From assembly GCF_000145215.1 (NCBI RefSeq), contig NC_014392.1, forward strand, positions 1,868,001 through 1,932,000: a stretch of 64,000 nucleotides of DNA. Direction: 5' to 3'. Made by a program: the position numbers and the translations under genes. The notes below the pieces were generated by a model, which did no database searches, was not told the origin of the DNA, and worked only from the letters and a program-made list of their open reading frames with translations. Below are positions 37,372 through 46,831 of this stretch, in pieces. Each line of letters opens with the position of its first letter. Position 1 is the first letter of the stretch. This DNA comes from Caldicellulosiruptor obsidiansis OB47. Its GTDB lineage: Bacteria; Bacillota; Thermoanaerobacteria; Caldicellulosiruptorales; Caldicellulosiruptoraceae.

Positions 37372-38963
37372 TTTTTATTTTCACCTGCCGATGCGGGTAT
37401 TGAACTTCTTTCATGCAGCATTCTGATTTTCTGATGGGTTGAAGCAAATATAGGTCTTGCCCACAGATATCTTGTTGGAAGTCTTATAATAGAATCTTTG
37501 TAATCCATTATCTCAAATGAAACAAATGGAGACAAATACGGCACACCAAAGCTTTTAGTTTTTACAAGATTCCCAAGTATTATAAGACTGAGAAGGATAA
37601 ATCCGTAAATTCCCAAAGCTGCGCAAACAATAATATATACAAATTTCAATAATCTTAATGAGATAGAAAAATTATATGCAGGTATGGCAAACGAAGCAAT
37701 TGCCGTTGTTGCCACAAGTATAACCATAATAGGTGATATTATACCTGCTTGAACTGCAGCCTGTCCTATTATAAGTCCACCAACAATACCAATTGTCTGC
37801 CCAATTGGACCAGGAAGACGTAACCCCGCCTCTCTTAAAAGCTCAAGCATAAACTCTAAAAACAGTGCTTCAACAAATACTGGAATTGGCACACCTTCTC
37901 TTGTCGCTGCTATAAAAAGTCCAAGATCAGGTGGAATCATGCTTGGTGTAAATGACGATATAGAGATATAAAAACCTTGAAGGGTCATAGCAATGACAGC
38001 TGCTATCACCCTCAAAATTCTTATAACAGTTGCTATATGCCATCTTTCATAGTAATCTTCTGAGTGTTGAATAAATGTTGAAAATGTAGCAGGAACTATC
38101 AAAGCAAGGTTGGTATTATCACATAAAATAGCAACTCTGCCTTCATAAATTGCCGCAACCACTGTGTCAACCCTTTCAGTATGCTGTATTGTTGGAAACA
38201 CACAAAATATATCGTCTTCGATAAACTGTTCTACCATACCAGACTCCATTATTGCATCAATATCTATTTTTGAAAGTCTTTGTTTTACTTCATTTAAAAC
38301 ATCTTTATCAACAATATCATCTATATAAACAATATATATATCTGTTTGAGAACGTCTTCCTAATTTTATATTCTTAACCTTAAGTCTTGTATCTCTTACT
38401 CTTCTTCTAATAAGTGCTGTCGAAAACCTTACAACTTCATTAAAACTGTCGCGCGGACCTCTTACAGCATTTTCTGAGATTGGCTGTTGAATACCTCTGT
38501 TTGGAAAACTTCTTGTAGAAACTCTTATTATCCTGTCAGCCCCGTCCACAAATAGAAGTGTCTCTCCACAGAGAAGGTCTAAAATAGCATCTTTAAAACT
38601 TGTAACCTCTTTTATATCAGATGTTGCAAGGAGAGTATTAAGAATTTTGTTATATGCATCTTTTGGAGAAATCTCTTCTTTAAACAGTTGTACTTCTACC
38701 ATGAGATGTTTTATTACATCTCTGTCAATTATCTCTCTGTTCACAAGCCCGTCAACAAAGATGGTTGCACATCTTATATTACCTGCTAAAAAGTTTCTTA
38801 TTACAATGTCGTCGTTGTCAACAAGCAATTCTGTTATATATTTTATGTTTTCATCAATAGACGAAAAGATTTTCTCTTGAGCTTCAACAAATGCTTTTGT
38901 TTCTCTCTGCTGAAAATTTTTTTTCCTTTCTTTTTTACGTTTTATTATTTCAATAAACCCCAT
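37368..38963 (-). CDS. gerA: Spore germination protein, GerAA family
   Basis: 531 residues from the ATG at 38963 (GGTGGAG four bases upstream). The N-terminal soluble half has DIVIRNFLAGNIRC and VFVDGL-type strands; the C-terminal half has about five membrane helices with REGVPIPVFVEALFLEFMLE and RLPGPIGQTIGIVGGLIIGQ, both strongly conserved. Order A-B-C with stop/start overlaps forms a compact receptor operon. Confidence 0.92.
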   Translation of the reverse strand: MGFIEIIKRKKERKKNFQQRETKAFVEAQEKIFSSIDENIKYITELLVDNDDIVIRNFLAGNIRCATIFVDGLVNREIIDRDVIKHLMVEVQLFKEEISPKDAYNKILNTLLATSDIKEVTSFKDAILDLLCGETLLFVDGADRIIRVSTRSFPNRGIQQPISENAVRGPRDSFNEVVRFSTALIRRRVRDTRLKVKNIKLGRRSQTDIYIVYIDDIVDKDVLNEVKQRLSKIDIDAIMESGMVEQFIEDDIFCVFPTIQHTERVDTVVAAIYEGRVAILCDNTNLALIVPATFSTFIQHSEDYYERWHIATVIRILRVIAAVIAMTLQGFYISISSFTPSMIPPDLGLFIAATREGVPIPVFVEALFLEFMLELLREAGLRLPGPIGQTIGIVGGLIIGQAAVQAGIISPIMVILVATTAIASFAIPAYNFSISLRLLKFVYIIVCAALGIYGFILLSLIILGNLVKTKSFGVPYLSPFVSFEIMDYKDSIIRLPTRYLWARPIFASTHQKIRMLHERSSIPASAGENKK

Positions 38964-39000
38964 TGTTCTCCACCTCATTGAGACTAATACTAGTTGTGTT

Positions 39001-39195
39001 TTATATAAAAAGTTTTACGATACACATTAAGATGCCAACACATACAAGAAAAATACCAGTTATCTTCGCAAGTCTCATTTCTCTTCGCAAATTTTTAGAT
39101 TTCAGTTCTTTTATATCCAACAAAAATATCAAAATACCACTCAAAATAAACATCAGTATACTGTACTTTGTTATGATATCCGAAAGTTTTATCAT
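39001..39195 (-). CDS. Small two-helix membrane protein next to the ger operon
   Basis: 64 residues from the ATG at 39195 (AAGGAG 13 bases upstream). Two hydrophobic helices (YSILMFILSGILIFLL and AKITGIFLVCVGILMCIV) are joined by a basic stretch. Small proteins of this kind accompany ger genes in clostridia and may modulate the receptor; that role is inferred from position. Confidence 0.6.
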   Translation of the reverse strand: MIKLSDIITKYSILMFILSGILIFLLDIKELKSKNLRREMRLAKITGIFLVCVGILMCIVKLFI

Positions 39196-39325
39196 CTGAA
39201 GCCAAATTCTCCTTTCTACCACTTAATATGCAATATAAATATTATTTTTATACTTGAATTTTTTAAAAACATATGCTAAAATCCATTCCATAAAGACATT
39301 TGTCTTTTATAGGTGAACAATAAAT

Positions 39326-39778
39326 ATGCTAAAGAAAGATGCCACATATTATATAGTTGAAGAAAGTGTATTGCCTGAAGTATTTTTGAAAGTTGTCAAA
39401 GCAAAAGAGCTGTTAGAAAAGGGTGAAGTGAAAGCTGTAAATGAAGCTGTAAAGATGGTGGGGATTTCAAGAAGTGCTTTTTACAAATATAAAGATTGTA
39501 TATTCCCTTTTTTTGAAAGTTCTCGTGGCAAGATTATAACTCTTGCTCTTGTTTTAAAAGACATCCCTGGAATTTTGTCAAAGATATTAAACATTATTTC
39601 TGACACAAATGCAAACATTCTTACAATTAATCAAAACATTCCTCTTGGCGGAATTGCAACTGTGTCAATTTCTATCAGAACATCTGGGATGACAAAGTCT
39701 GTTAAAGATTTAATTCTCGAGATTGAAAAGGTTGATGGTGTTAAAAAGATTGAGATTTTGGGAAGAGAAGAGTATTAA
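39326..39778 (+). CDS. ACT-domain protein (PheB/UPF0735 type)
   Basis: 150 residues. An N-terminal helical region with an HTH-like stretch (EAVKMVGISRSAFYKYKDCI) precedes an ACT domain (ITLALVLKDIPGILSKILNII...TINQNIPLGGIATVSISI). This pairing is typical of UPF0735 proteins, which usually precede homoserine dehydrogenase in Firmicutes. It is first in the hom-thrB-lysC cluster and probably senses an amino acid to regulate it; the ligand is unknown. Confidence 0.85.
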   Translation: MLKKDATYYIVEESVLPEVFLKVVKAKELLEKGEVKAVNEAVKMVGISRSAFYKYKDCIFPFFESSRGKIITLALVLKDIPGILSKILNIISDTNANILTINQNIPLGGIATVSISIRTSGMTKSVKDLILEIEKVDGVKKIEILGREEY

Positions 39779-39807
39779 AAAGGTTTTGAAAAAGGAGGGA
39801 AATAGAA

Positions 39808-41064
39808 GTGGCAAAGGTTGCAATAATGGGTTTTGGAGTTGTCGGTTCAGGTGTATGGGAAGTTTTGACAAAAAATGCATCATCAATTGCAAAAAGAGCA
39901 GGGGAAGAAATATCGGTAAAATACATTCTTGACATTCGCGATTTTCCTGACCATCCTGCAAAAGATTTGATGATAAAAGACTTTGATGTGATACTCAACG
40001 ACCCCGAAGTTTCAATTGTTGTTGAGACAATAGGTGGGCTTGAACCTGCATACACTTATACAAAAAAACTTCTTTTAAATCGAAAACATGTCGTAACATC
40101 CAACAAGGAACTTGTTGCAAAACATGGTCCTGAACTTTTAAAGATTGCTAAAGAAAATAACATAAATTACCTCTTTGAAGCAAGTGTTGGTGGAGGAATT
40201 CCTATTATAAGACCTCTTCAAAACTGCCTTGCAGGAAATCAAATTACAGAGATCGCTGGAATTTTAAATGGTACAACAAATTATATTCTAACCCAGATGA
40301 AAAAATATTCTCTTTCGTTTGAAGACGCTCTAAAAGAAGCCCAGGAAAAAGGATACGCAGAAAGAAATCCAAGCAATGACATTGAAGGTCATGACGCATG
40401 CAGAAAAATTGCAATCCTCTCATCTATTGCATATTCTCATTATGTAAACTATGAAAATATTTATACAGAAGGTATATCCAAGATAACAAAAGAGGATATG
40501 GAGTATGCCGAAGAGCTTGGGTGCACAATAAAACTTATTGCAATGAGCAAAAAGTTGGACAATAAAAGAGTATTTGCAAGAGTCTCACCACTTATGATAT
40601 CTTACAAAAGTCCTTTTGCAAATGTGGATGATGTATTCAATGCAATTTTAGTAAAAGGCGATGCAATTGGTGATGTAATGTTTTATGGTCAAGGTGCCGG
40701 GAAGCTTCCAACAGCAAGTGCTGTTGTTGGCGATATAATAGACATTGTTAAACATATTGATAAGTCTTATGTCTACACATGGGCAATATCTGGTGACATT
40801 GAAGTTGTTGACATTGAAAACACATCCTGCAGGTTTTTTGTAAGAGTCAAGTATAAAGACTACACAAAGGCAAAAGATGCTGTGTCTCTCATCTTTAATG
40901 ACTGCATGATAGTAAACACACATAAACCAATAGGTACAAATGAATTTGCTTTTGTCACTCATGAGATGAAAGAAAGTGAGTTTAAAGAAAAAATCTCTCA
41001 GCTTGAAAAGATTCCTGTTGTGGAAAAGGTTTTGTCTATTATAAGATACGATGAAAATATATAA
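39808..41064 (+). CDS. hom: Homoserine dehydrogenase
   Basis: 418 residues from a GTG start with AAGGAGGG upstream. NAD(P)-binding GFGVVGSGVWEVL, VVTSNKELVAKHG, FEASVGGGIPIIRPLQ and GILNGTTNYILTQM are diagnostic, as is ERNPSNDIEGHDACRKIAILS with the catalytic lysine. A C-terminal ACT domain (about 345-418) suggests threonine feedback. It reduces aspartate semialdehyde to homoserine. Confidence 0.96.
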   Translation: MAKVAIMGFGVVGSGVWEVLTKNASSIAKRAGEEISVKYILDIRDFPDHPAKDLMIKDFDVILNDPEVSIVVETIGGLEPAYTYTKKLLLNRKHVVTSNKELVAKHGPELLKIAKENNINYLFEASVGGGIPIIRPLQNCLAGNQITEIAGILNGTTNYILTQMKKYSLSFEDALKEAQEKGYAERNPSNDIEGHDACRKIAILSSIAYSHYVNYENIYTEGISKITKEDMEYAEELGCTIKLIAMSKKLDNKRVFARVSPLMISYKSPFANVDDVFNAILVKGDAIGDVMFYGQGAGKLPTASAVVGDIIDIVKHIDKSYVYTWAISGDIEVVDIENTSCRFFVRVKYKDYTKAKDAVSLIFNDCMIVNTHKPIGTNEFAFVTHEMKESEFKEKISQLEKIPVVEKVLSIIRYDENI

Positions 41065-41093
41065 GTAAAAATGTCTGGAGGTAAGCTGAAAAA

Positions 41094-42017
41094 ATGATTT
41101 CTGTGAAGGTTCCGGCATCATCGGCAAACCTCGGTGCCGGATTTGACTGTATGGGCGTTGCTTTAAAACTTTATAATATTATTGAAGTTGAAGAGATTGA
41201 AAAAGGACTTATAATTACTTCATCCCCGGATGACCCATCAATAGCAAAAGACGAAAATAATCTCGTGTTTAAAGCAATGAAAACTGTATTTGATGAGGTT
41301 GGCTGGTATCCAAGAGGGCTTAGGATAAACCTTATAAACGAAATCCCTCTGACGCGCGGGCTTGGTTCTTCTGCTGCATGTATCTCAGGTGGAATATATG
41401 CTGCAAATCTTCTGTGTGGCGGAAAACTATCTGAAGAAGAGATGATTTACTTAGCTGCAAAAATGGAAGGACATCCAGACAATTCAACACCCGCAATGAT
41501 TGGTGGGCTTGTGTTTGCGGTGCTGGAAGACAAAAAAGTAAATTATATAAAATTTGTTGTACCGTCAAGACTCAAGTTTGCAGTGTTTATTCCTGATTTT
41601 CAGCTATCAACAGAATATGCAAGAAATATTTTGCCAAAATACATTGAGTTTAAAGATGCTGTGTTTAACATTGGCAGAGCGGCGCTTTTTGCAAGCGCAA
41701 TTACAACAGGAAACTATGAGCTTTTGCCCGCAGCAACACAGGATAGGCTTCACCAGCCTTACAGAAAAAAACTTATCCCCGACTTTGATAAAATTGTTAA
41801 TCTGGCTTTAGAAGCTGGAGCAAAAGGAGCATTTTTGTCTGGTGCAGGGCCTTCTATAATTGCTCTTGTTGATGAAAATTATGAAATTTTTGAACAGAAT
41901 GTCAAAAACGTACTTGCAAGTATTGAACTTTCGGCTAATTGGGACTTTATGATTTTAGAAGCCGACAATAGCGGCGCAACAGTTTTTTCTGTTCAGAGCA
42001 CAAGTTTAAAAAGATAA
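41094..42017 (+). CDS. thrB: Homoserine kinase
   Basis: 307 residues. GHMP kinase signatures: VPASSANLGAGFDCMGVAL, the ATP loop PLTRGLGSSAACISGGI, and the C-terminal GAFLSGAGPSIIAL. It phosphorylates homoserine for threonine synthesis. It starts 29 bp after hom with CTGGAGG as ribosome binding site. No threonine synthase is seen in the window. Confidence 0.96.
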   Translation: MISVKVPASSANLGAGFDCMGVALKLYNIIEVEEIEKGLIITSSPDDPSIAKDENNLVFKAMKTVFDEVGWYPRGLRINLINEIPLTRGLGSSAACISGGIYAANLLCGGKLSEEEMIYLAAKMEGHPDNSTPAMIGGLVFAVLEDKKVNYIKFVVPSRLKFAVFIPDFQLSTEYARNILPKYIEFKDAVFNIGRAALFASAITTGNYELLPAATQDRLHQPYRKKLIPDFDKIVNLALEAGAKGAFLSGAGPSIIALVDENYEIFEQNVKNVLASIELSANWDFMILEADNSGATVFSVQSTSLKR

Positions 42018-42109
42018 AGTCAATCATTTAAAAGTGTAATATAATATTATCAAAGTAGTTTTATAAAACTTTTAGCCTATTGATATTACTTACATGGGAG
42101 GGAAAAATC

Positions 42110-43339
42110 TTGGGAATAGTTGTGCAAAAGTATGGTGGAACATCTGTTGCAGACAAAGAAAGAATATTTCGAGCAGCAAGGCGGGCAATTAGCGAGTACG
42201 AGAAAGGAAACAAGGTTGTAGTTGTTGTTTCAGCTCAAGGTGACACAACAGACGAGCTTATTGAAAAGGCAAAAGAGATAAATGAAAATCCTTCAAAAAG
42301 AGAAATGGATATGCTCCTTTCCACAGGTGAGCAAATTTCAATTGCACTTATGGCAATGGCAATTGAAAAGCTGGGGTATCCTGTTATATCGCTCACTGGC
42401 TGGCAAGCAGGAATAAAAACAGACAGCCACTATTCAAATGCGAGAATTGTTGAAATTGATACAGAAAGGCTCCAAAGAGAACTTGATAAGAGAAACATAG
42501 TTGTTGTTGCAGGTTTTCAAGGAATAAACAAGTACGATGATATAACCACGCTGGGGCGTGGCGGTTCTGATACCACAGCTGTAGCTTTGGCTGCCGCATT
42601 GAAAGCTGATAAATGCGAAATATATACAGACGTGGACGGGGTTTATACAGCAGACCCAAGAATTGTCCCAAATGCTTCAAAGCTCAAAGAAATCTCTTAT
42701 GATGAGATGTTGGAGCTTGCTACACTTGGGGCAAAGGTTTTGCATAACAGGTCTGTAGAACTTGCAAAAAAATATAATATTCCTCTTGTTGTAAGATCAT
42801 CTTTTAATGATAATGAAGGAACAATTGTAAAGGAGGTAAATTCGGTGGAAAAGCTTTTAGTATCCGGCGTTGCGTGCGATAAGGATATTGCAAGGGTTGC
42901 AGTGATTGGAGTTGAAAATGTTCCAGGCAAGGCATTTCAGATATTTTCACTTTTGGCAAAAGAAAATATAAATGTTGACATAATTTTGCAGTCAATTGGA
43001 AGAGAAAAGACAAAGGATATATCCTTTACAGTATCAAAGAGCAACTTAAAACAGACACTTGATGTTTTGACAAAGAATTTGCACGTAATTGGTGCAAAGG
43101 ATATAACATATGCTGATAATGTCGCAAAGGTATCTATTGTAGGTGCTGGAATGGTCAACAATCCAGGCGTTGCTGCAATGATGTTTGAAGCACTCTATGA
43201 TGCAGGTATCAACATTGAAATGATTTCAACATCAGAAATCAAGATTTCAGTTTTAATTGATGAAAAGGATGCAGACAAAGCTGTCAGAGCTATACATGAC
43301 AAGTTTAAACTTCACCTTCTGAACAGTAATGGGAAATAA
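42110..43339 (+). CDS. lysC: Aspartate kinase
   Basis: 409 residues from a TTG start at 42110; GGGAGGG lies about seven bases upstream. VVQKYGGTSVAD, VVVVSAQGDTTDELI, TTLGRGGSDTTAVALA and the ACT pair at about 265-409 (VPGKAFQIFSLLAKENINVD and NPGVAAMMFEALYDAGIN) define it. It starts the aspartate pathway and is likely feedback-controlled through the ACT domains. A plus-strand terminator follows immediately. Confidence 0.96.
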   Translation: MGIVVQKYGGTSVADKERIFRAARRAISEYEKGNKVVVVVSAQGDTTDELIEKAKEINENPSKREMDMLLSTGEQISIALMAMAIEKLGYPVISLTGWQAGIKTDSHYSNARIVEIDTERLQRELDKRNIVVVAGFQGINKYDDITTLGRGGSDTTAVALAAALKADKCEIYTDVDGVYTADPRIVPNASKLKEISYDEMLELATLGAKVLHNRSVELAKKYNIPLVVRSSFNDNEGTIVKEVNSVEKLLVSGVACDKDIARVAVIGVENVPGKAFQIFSLLAKENINVDIILQSIGREKTKDISFTVSKSNLKQTLDVLTKNLHVIGAKDITYADNVAKVSIVGAGMVNNPGVAAMMFEALYDAGINIEMISTSEIKISVLIDEKDADKAVRAIHDKFKLHLLNSNGK

Positions 43340-43348
43340 AAATAAGCA

Positions 43349-43386
43349 AGAGGGGCTGAGCAAAGTTGTAAATTATCAGCCCCTCT
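43349..43386 (+). terminator. Bidirectional terminator between lysC and the TIM-barrel gene
   Basis: The 11-bp arms AGAGGGGCTGA and TCAGCCCCTCT are followed by TCTTTTTATTTT. It serves lysC and possibly the convergent gene at 43392. Confidence 0.88.
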
Positions 43387-43391
43387 TCTTT

Positions 43392-44198
43392 TTATTTTAT
43401 TATCTTCTTGATTCTATTAATAAACTCCAAAAACACAATTCCCGGCTCTTCAAGATCAGAAAACCATCTTTTTACCCATTCAAAAGAAATATAACCGCTG
43501 TAGCCTTGCTGCAAAAGAAGATCTATGGCCTTTTCAATAGGCACATCACCCTCGCCTATCATCTTAAATACAAGCTTGCCATTTTCAATCTTTGAGTCTT
43601 TTATATGAACATGCTTTATATATCCTTTCAAATTGCTAAAAGTTTCTTCAATATTCTCCTTAAAAAACCTGAAAGGATGGTGAATATCCCACACAACACC
43701 AACATTCTCATATGGTACATCTTCAAGCAATTCAGCAAGCCTTTTTGACTCTGCCCACACGCCATTTGTTTCAATCAAAATGTCAACATCATACTCTTTT
43801 GCCATGTCGCACAGCTTGCAAAGCATCTCTTTTACAAATTCCTCATCGATATTTTCTCCAGGTGTTATCCACCTATCACCTAAAACCCTTATGTATTTGC
43901 AAGAAAGCTCTTTAGCAAGTTCAATATGCGCTTTTGCAGACTTTAATATGTTTTCTTGGTAAGATTTTTCAAATATATAACATGATGTTGCCAAACATGA
44001 AATCTCCAAATTCAGTTCTTTTAACCTCTTTTTTGTCAGTGGCAAGTTTTCAGGAGCAAAAGGTTCTGCTTTATATACTTCAAGTTCATCTCCAAGTCCT
44101 CTCAGTTCAATACCGTCATATCCAAAGTCTTTGGCAGCAGCTAAGATCTCATCCCAGGTAAAGTTAGGACATCCTACTGTTGAAAAGCCAATCTTCAT
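43392..44198 (-). CDS. Sugar phosphate isomerase/epimerase (AP endonuclease 2-type TIM barrel)
   Basis: 268 residues from the ATG at 44198 (GGAGG 12 bases upstream). GFSTVGCPNFTWDEILAAAKDFGYDGIELR, ILIETNGVW, GVVWDIHHPFRF, IKHVHIKDSK and ISFEWVKRW follow the strand order of xylose isomerase-like barrels and place the metal ligands (E, D/H, H, E). It is a monocistronic gene; the sugar is unknown. Confidence 0.82.
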   Translation of the reverse strand: MKIGFSTVGCPNFTWDEILAAAKDFGYDGIELRGLGDELEVYKAEPFAPENLPLTKKRLKELNLEISCLATSCYIFEKSYQENILKSAKAHIELAKELSCKYIRVLGDRWITPGENIDEEFVKEMLCKLCDMAKEYDVDILIETNGVWAESKRLAELLEDVPYENVGVVWDIHHPFRFFKENIEETFSNLKGYIKHVHIKDSKIENGKLVFKMIGEGDVPIEKAIDLLLQQGYSGYISFEWVKRWFSDLEEPGIVFLEFINRIKKIIK

Positions 44199-44346
44199 TA
44201 AATTGTATTTCCTCCTTCGCAAAAATGCTGTTTTTAATATTTTACTACTTTGTTTTTGTTATGAAAAGCCATTTGTAAAATTCTATTGACATTTGATTTT
44301 GAAGAAATTTATAATTAAACTAAAGTTGTTTTTTTAGGAGTGAAAG

Positions 44347-44745
44347 ATGTTGAAGGATATCTTTATAGACGATTTTCAATATGTTGTCGATGAACTTTTG
44401 ATACGAAACAAAAGTATACTTGATAGCCTTACAAAGTTTTCTGAATCGGCAGCACGTGTCAACAGAAGCATAATAAAATCGGTCACAAACTGTGGATGCA
44501 TAAGAATAAATGCTAAAAAACAGGAGATTCCTATAGATGTGAGCTTGAAAGAAGCAAAAAAGTACCTCAAAACACATGTTGAAGGACAGCTTTGTGAAAA
44601 TTGTAGAGATCTGATTGAAAAAGAGATTGGAAGCACATTATTTTATTTAGCTTCAATCTGCAACACTTTAGATTTGAACCTGTATGATATCATAATCAAA
44701 GAAATTGAGAGAATGAAGACACTGGGAGAATTTAACTTAAGGTAA
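44347..44745 (+). CDS. Conserved helical Firmicutes protein of unknown function
   Basis: 132 residues. DDFQYVVDELLIRNKSILDSLTKF, SIIKSVTNCGCI and GQLCENCRDLIEKEIG give two cysteine pairs (CGC and CxxC) that could bind a metal. The C-terminal NTLDLNLYDIIIKEIERM is faintly MazG-like. I believe relatives are annotated only with a DUF name. AGGAG precedes the ATG. Confidence 0.65.
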   Translation: MLKDIFIDDFQYVVDELLIRNKSILDSLTKFSESAARVNRSIIKSVTNCGCIRINAKKQEIPIDVSLKEAKKYLKTHVEGQLCENCRDLIEKEIGSTLFYLASICNTLDLNLYDIIIKEIERMKTLGEFNLR

Positions 44746-44777
44746 GATGCCAGTTTTTAAAACGGACAAAAATATAC

Positions 44778-44814
44778 AAGCCGCCATATTTACAAACACC
44801 ATATGGCGGCTTTA
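44778..44814 (+). terminator. Hairpin terminator upstream of the DUF4364 gene
   Basis: The 12-bp arms AAGCCGCCATAT and ATATGGCGGCTT flank an 11-nt loop. The tail is only TTTAAAA, so it may be a weak terminator that lets some transcripts continue into the next gene. Confidence 0.6.
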
Positions 44815-44838
44815 AAAGTAAAAAAGGAGTGGAAAAAG

Positions 44839-45396
44839 ATGGCTGATGAGTTCAACGAAATACATACCCTTGCCCAAAACAAGCTCATAATCTTATTTTT
44901 CTTAAGTAAGATAAACATTCCCATTCCTATCCAGCAGCTTGACGAGTTTGTCCTCTCAACAAAGTACATGAACTTTTTTGAATACCAGCAGTATCTCAAA
45001 GAACTGGAAGCTCAAAAGCTAATTCATAAATATGATGATGAGATCAGAACGTATATTGAGATATCACAAACTGGTAGAGATGTCCTAAACATTCTTTTGG
45101 ATTTGCTTCCAAAAGCTATAGTCGAGGAAGTAGAAGAATACATAAAAAAGAATTATAGAAAGATTAAACTCAATACAGAAATCTATTCTGATTATAAAAT
45201 TCTCAGCCCGACCGAATACATAGTTATATGTTCTCTTCGTGAGGGAAACAGTGTCTTATTTGAAATAAAAGTAAATGTACCACATGTTGAGATTGCAAAA
45301 AGGATTTGTAAAAATTGGAATAAAAATGCTGAAACAGTATATAGATTACTTTTTGAAAACCTAGCACGAAATCATGAAGAGCCTGAAAAAGAATAG
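44839..45396 (+). CDS. DUF4364 family protein
   Basis: 185 residues from the ATG at 44839 with AAAGGAG upstream. NKLIILFFLSKINIPIPIQQLDEFVL and YQQYLKELEAQKLI form a winged-helix-like N-terminal half, and ISPTEYIVICSLREG (written LSPTEYIVICSLREG) leads the C-terminal half. This matches DUF4364, thought to be a transcription-related protein. Function is unknown. Confidence 0.75.
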   Translation: MADEFNEIHTLAQNKLIILFFLSKINIPIPIQQLDEFVLSTKYMNFFEYQQYLKELEAQKLIHKYDDEIRTYIEISQTGRDVLNILLDLLPKAIVEEVEEYIKKNYRKIKLNTEIYSDYKILSPTEYIVICSLREGNSVLFEIKVNVPHVEIAKRICKNWNKNAETVYRLLFENLARNHEEPEKE

Positions 45397-45416
45397 TAGA
45401 ATATATAAAAAACAAA

Positions 45417-45449
45417 AAAGCAAGTCTTTTTAAAGACTTGCTTTTATTT
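45417..45449 (+). terminator. Terminator after the DUF4364 gene
   Basis: The arms AAAGCAAGTCTTT and AAAGACTTGCTTT are followed by TATTTTTAA. A strong plus-strand intrinsic terminator; it also sits just past the 3' end of tRNA-Met. Confidence 0.85.
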
Positions 45450-45456
45450 TTAAAAT

Positions 45457-45532
45457 TGGTGGGCCCTTAGGGATTCGAACCCCAGACCAACCGGTTATGA
45501 GCCGGCCGCTCTACCAGCTGAGCTAAAGGCCC
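45457..45532 (-). tRNA. tRNA-Met (anticodon CAT, elongator type)
   Basis: 76 nt. The acceptor arms are GGGCCTT and AGGGCCC, the anticodon stem-loop is CCGGCTCATAACCGG, the T loop is TTCGAAT and CCA is encoded. The acceptor and anticodon arm fit elongator Met; the CAT anticodon would also be read as Ile2 if lysidine-modified, but that is less likely. Confidence 0.88.
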
Positions 45533-45542
45533 TTAATAAAAT

Positions 45543-45617
45543 TGGCTCCCCGGGTAGGATTCGAACCTACGACCCTCCGGTTAACAGCCGGATGCTCCAC
45601 CGCTGAGCTACCGAGGA
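45543..45617 (-). tRNA. tRNA-Asn (anticodon GTT)
   Basis: 75 nt. The acceptor arms are TCCTCGG and CCGGGGA, the anticodon loop CTGTTAA gives GTT, the T loop is TTCGAAT and CCA is encoded. It is upstream of tRNA-Met in the same transcript. Confidence 0.92.
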
Positions 45618-45672
45618 ACCTCTCTTTCTTTTTGTCTTCGGCGTCTTCTGTTTCCCGCCGTCGACATTATTT

Positions 45673-45700
45673 ATTATACTTATAAAAGATTTTTTGTCAA
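45673..45700 (-). promoter_or_regulatory. Promoter of the tRNA-Asn/tRNA-Met unit
   Basis: On the minus strand TTGACA (45695-45700) and TATAAT (45673-45678) are 16 bp apart. Confidence 0.65.
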
Positions 45701-45855
45701 TATCCTTTTTAAAAAATTTTTGTTGTAATATTTTGGAAAGCATTCCCTACAAAACTCTTATTTTTCTTTCTTTCTTCTTCAAAAACGGGTATAATTAAAT
45801 AACAAACGTAACAAAGCATTTAAAAAAGATTTGTTATTTCAGCAAGGTGAGTCGT

Positions 45856-46473
45856 ATGATAAGATGTGCAAAGTTTTCTGACCTTCCCCAGATAGCACAA
45901 ATTTTCAGAGAAGCTTTTTCTGATAGCATTGAGTTCTACTTTGAGAATAGAATCAAAAACTCTGCCATAGAAGACATATTCAAAGTTGTGCTCATTGCAG
46001 AACCTCATGGTTTCTTGGTCTATGAAGATGAAGAAAATAAAAAGATTGCAGGGTATATATGTGTTGTCAGAGACATCAAAAAGGTATGGATAGCTGCAAT
46101 CTTGACCCTTTCGTTTTTAAAGTGGACTATCAAATGGCTTTTGGGCCTGTACGGTTTTGGCATAAGAGCTATATGGAAAATACTTTCTAACAAGCTTGAC
46201 TTTTTCAGATTTCAAACACGATATGCAAGCGAAGTCTCTGCACAAATTCTTTCTATTGGAACGCTAAAAAGCTACAGAGGAAAAAGTATTGGAACAAAAC
46301 TTGTTGAAGCAGGACTTGAATTTTTAAAATCAAAAGGAGTAAAAGAAGTAAAATTAGAGGTGCGACCAGATAATCTACCTGCTATAAAACTATACAAAAA
46401 ATTTGGATTCTATCAAATTGGAATGTCTCAAGACCCTCAAGGTAAATGGATTGTTATGAAAAAAAATTTCTAA
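45856..46473 (+). CDS. GNAT-family N-acetyltransferase
   Basis: 205 residues from the ATG at 45856 (AAGGTG upstream). The acetyl-CoA site appears as LSIGTLKSYRGKSIGTKLVEAGL and the C-terminal VKLEVRPDNLPAIKLYKKFGF strand is typical of RimI-like members. A hydrophobic insert at about residues 75-105 (KVWIAAILTLSFLKWTIKW) is unusual and could bind membrane or substrate. The substrate is unknown. Confidence 0.85.
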   Translation: MIRCAKFSDLPQIAQIFREAFSDSIEFYFENRIKNSAIEDIFKVVLIAEPHGFLVYEDEENKKIAGYICVVRDIKKVWIAAILTLSFLKWTIKWLLGLYGFGIRAIWKILSNKLDFFRFQTRYASEVSAQILSIGTLKSYRGKSIGTKLVEAGLEFLKSKGVKEVKLEVRPDNLPAIKLYKKFGFYQIGMSQDPQGKWIVMKKNF

Positions 46474-46480
46474 AAATCAA

Positions 46481-46516
46481 AAAGGGCAGCCTTTTAAAAC
46501 TGCAGGTCTGCCCTTT
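46481..46516. terminator. Bidirectional terminator between GNAT and CotF-like genes
   Basis: AAAGGGCAG pairs with CTGCCCTTT across a 17-nt loop, between two convergent genes. Confidence 0.65.
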
Positions 46517-46528
46517 AAACAAAGGTTC

Positions 46529-46810
46529 TTACATCGAGACCATCTGGATATTGCTCTGAATTGTTTGAACATCCCTTTGTGCCTTTGTAATATCTTCTTG
46601 TTTTGCCATCTCAACAGGGTACCAGCCCTTTTGCGAGAGGAAATCAAAAATCTGTTTTTGATGGTCAAATACCCTGTTTAAAACTGACATAGCTTCTCTT
46701 CTGAGGGCATTGTTTGTGCTCTCTAAAACTAAGTTTGTCAAAGCTGTTGCCTGAAGCTTTAAAGAGTTCAAAAGTGAAAAAGCAATATCTCTGTCTGAAA
46801 GTGTCTTCAT
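46529..46810 (-). CDS. Spore coat protein, CotF family
   Basis: 93 residues from the ATG at 46810 (AGGGGTGAT upstream). LSDRDIAFSLLNSLKLQATALTNLVLESTNNALRREAMSVL and KQIFDFLSQKGWYPVEMA follow the CotF helical bundle pattern, which resembles a ferritin-like fold. It is the second gene of a two-gene coat-like unit. Confidence 0.8.
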   Translation of the reverse strand: MKTLSDRDIAFSLLNSLKLQATALTNLVLESTNNALRREAMSVLNRVFDHQKQIFDFLSQKGWYPVEMAKQEDITKAQRDVQTIQSNIQMVSM

Positions 46811-46831
46811 GGCTATCACCCCTTTTTTAGG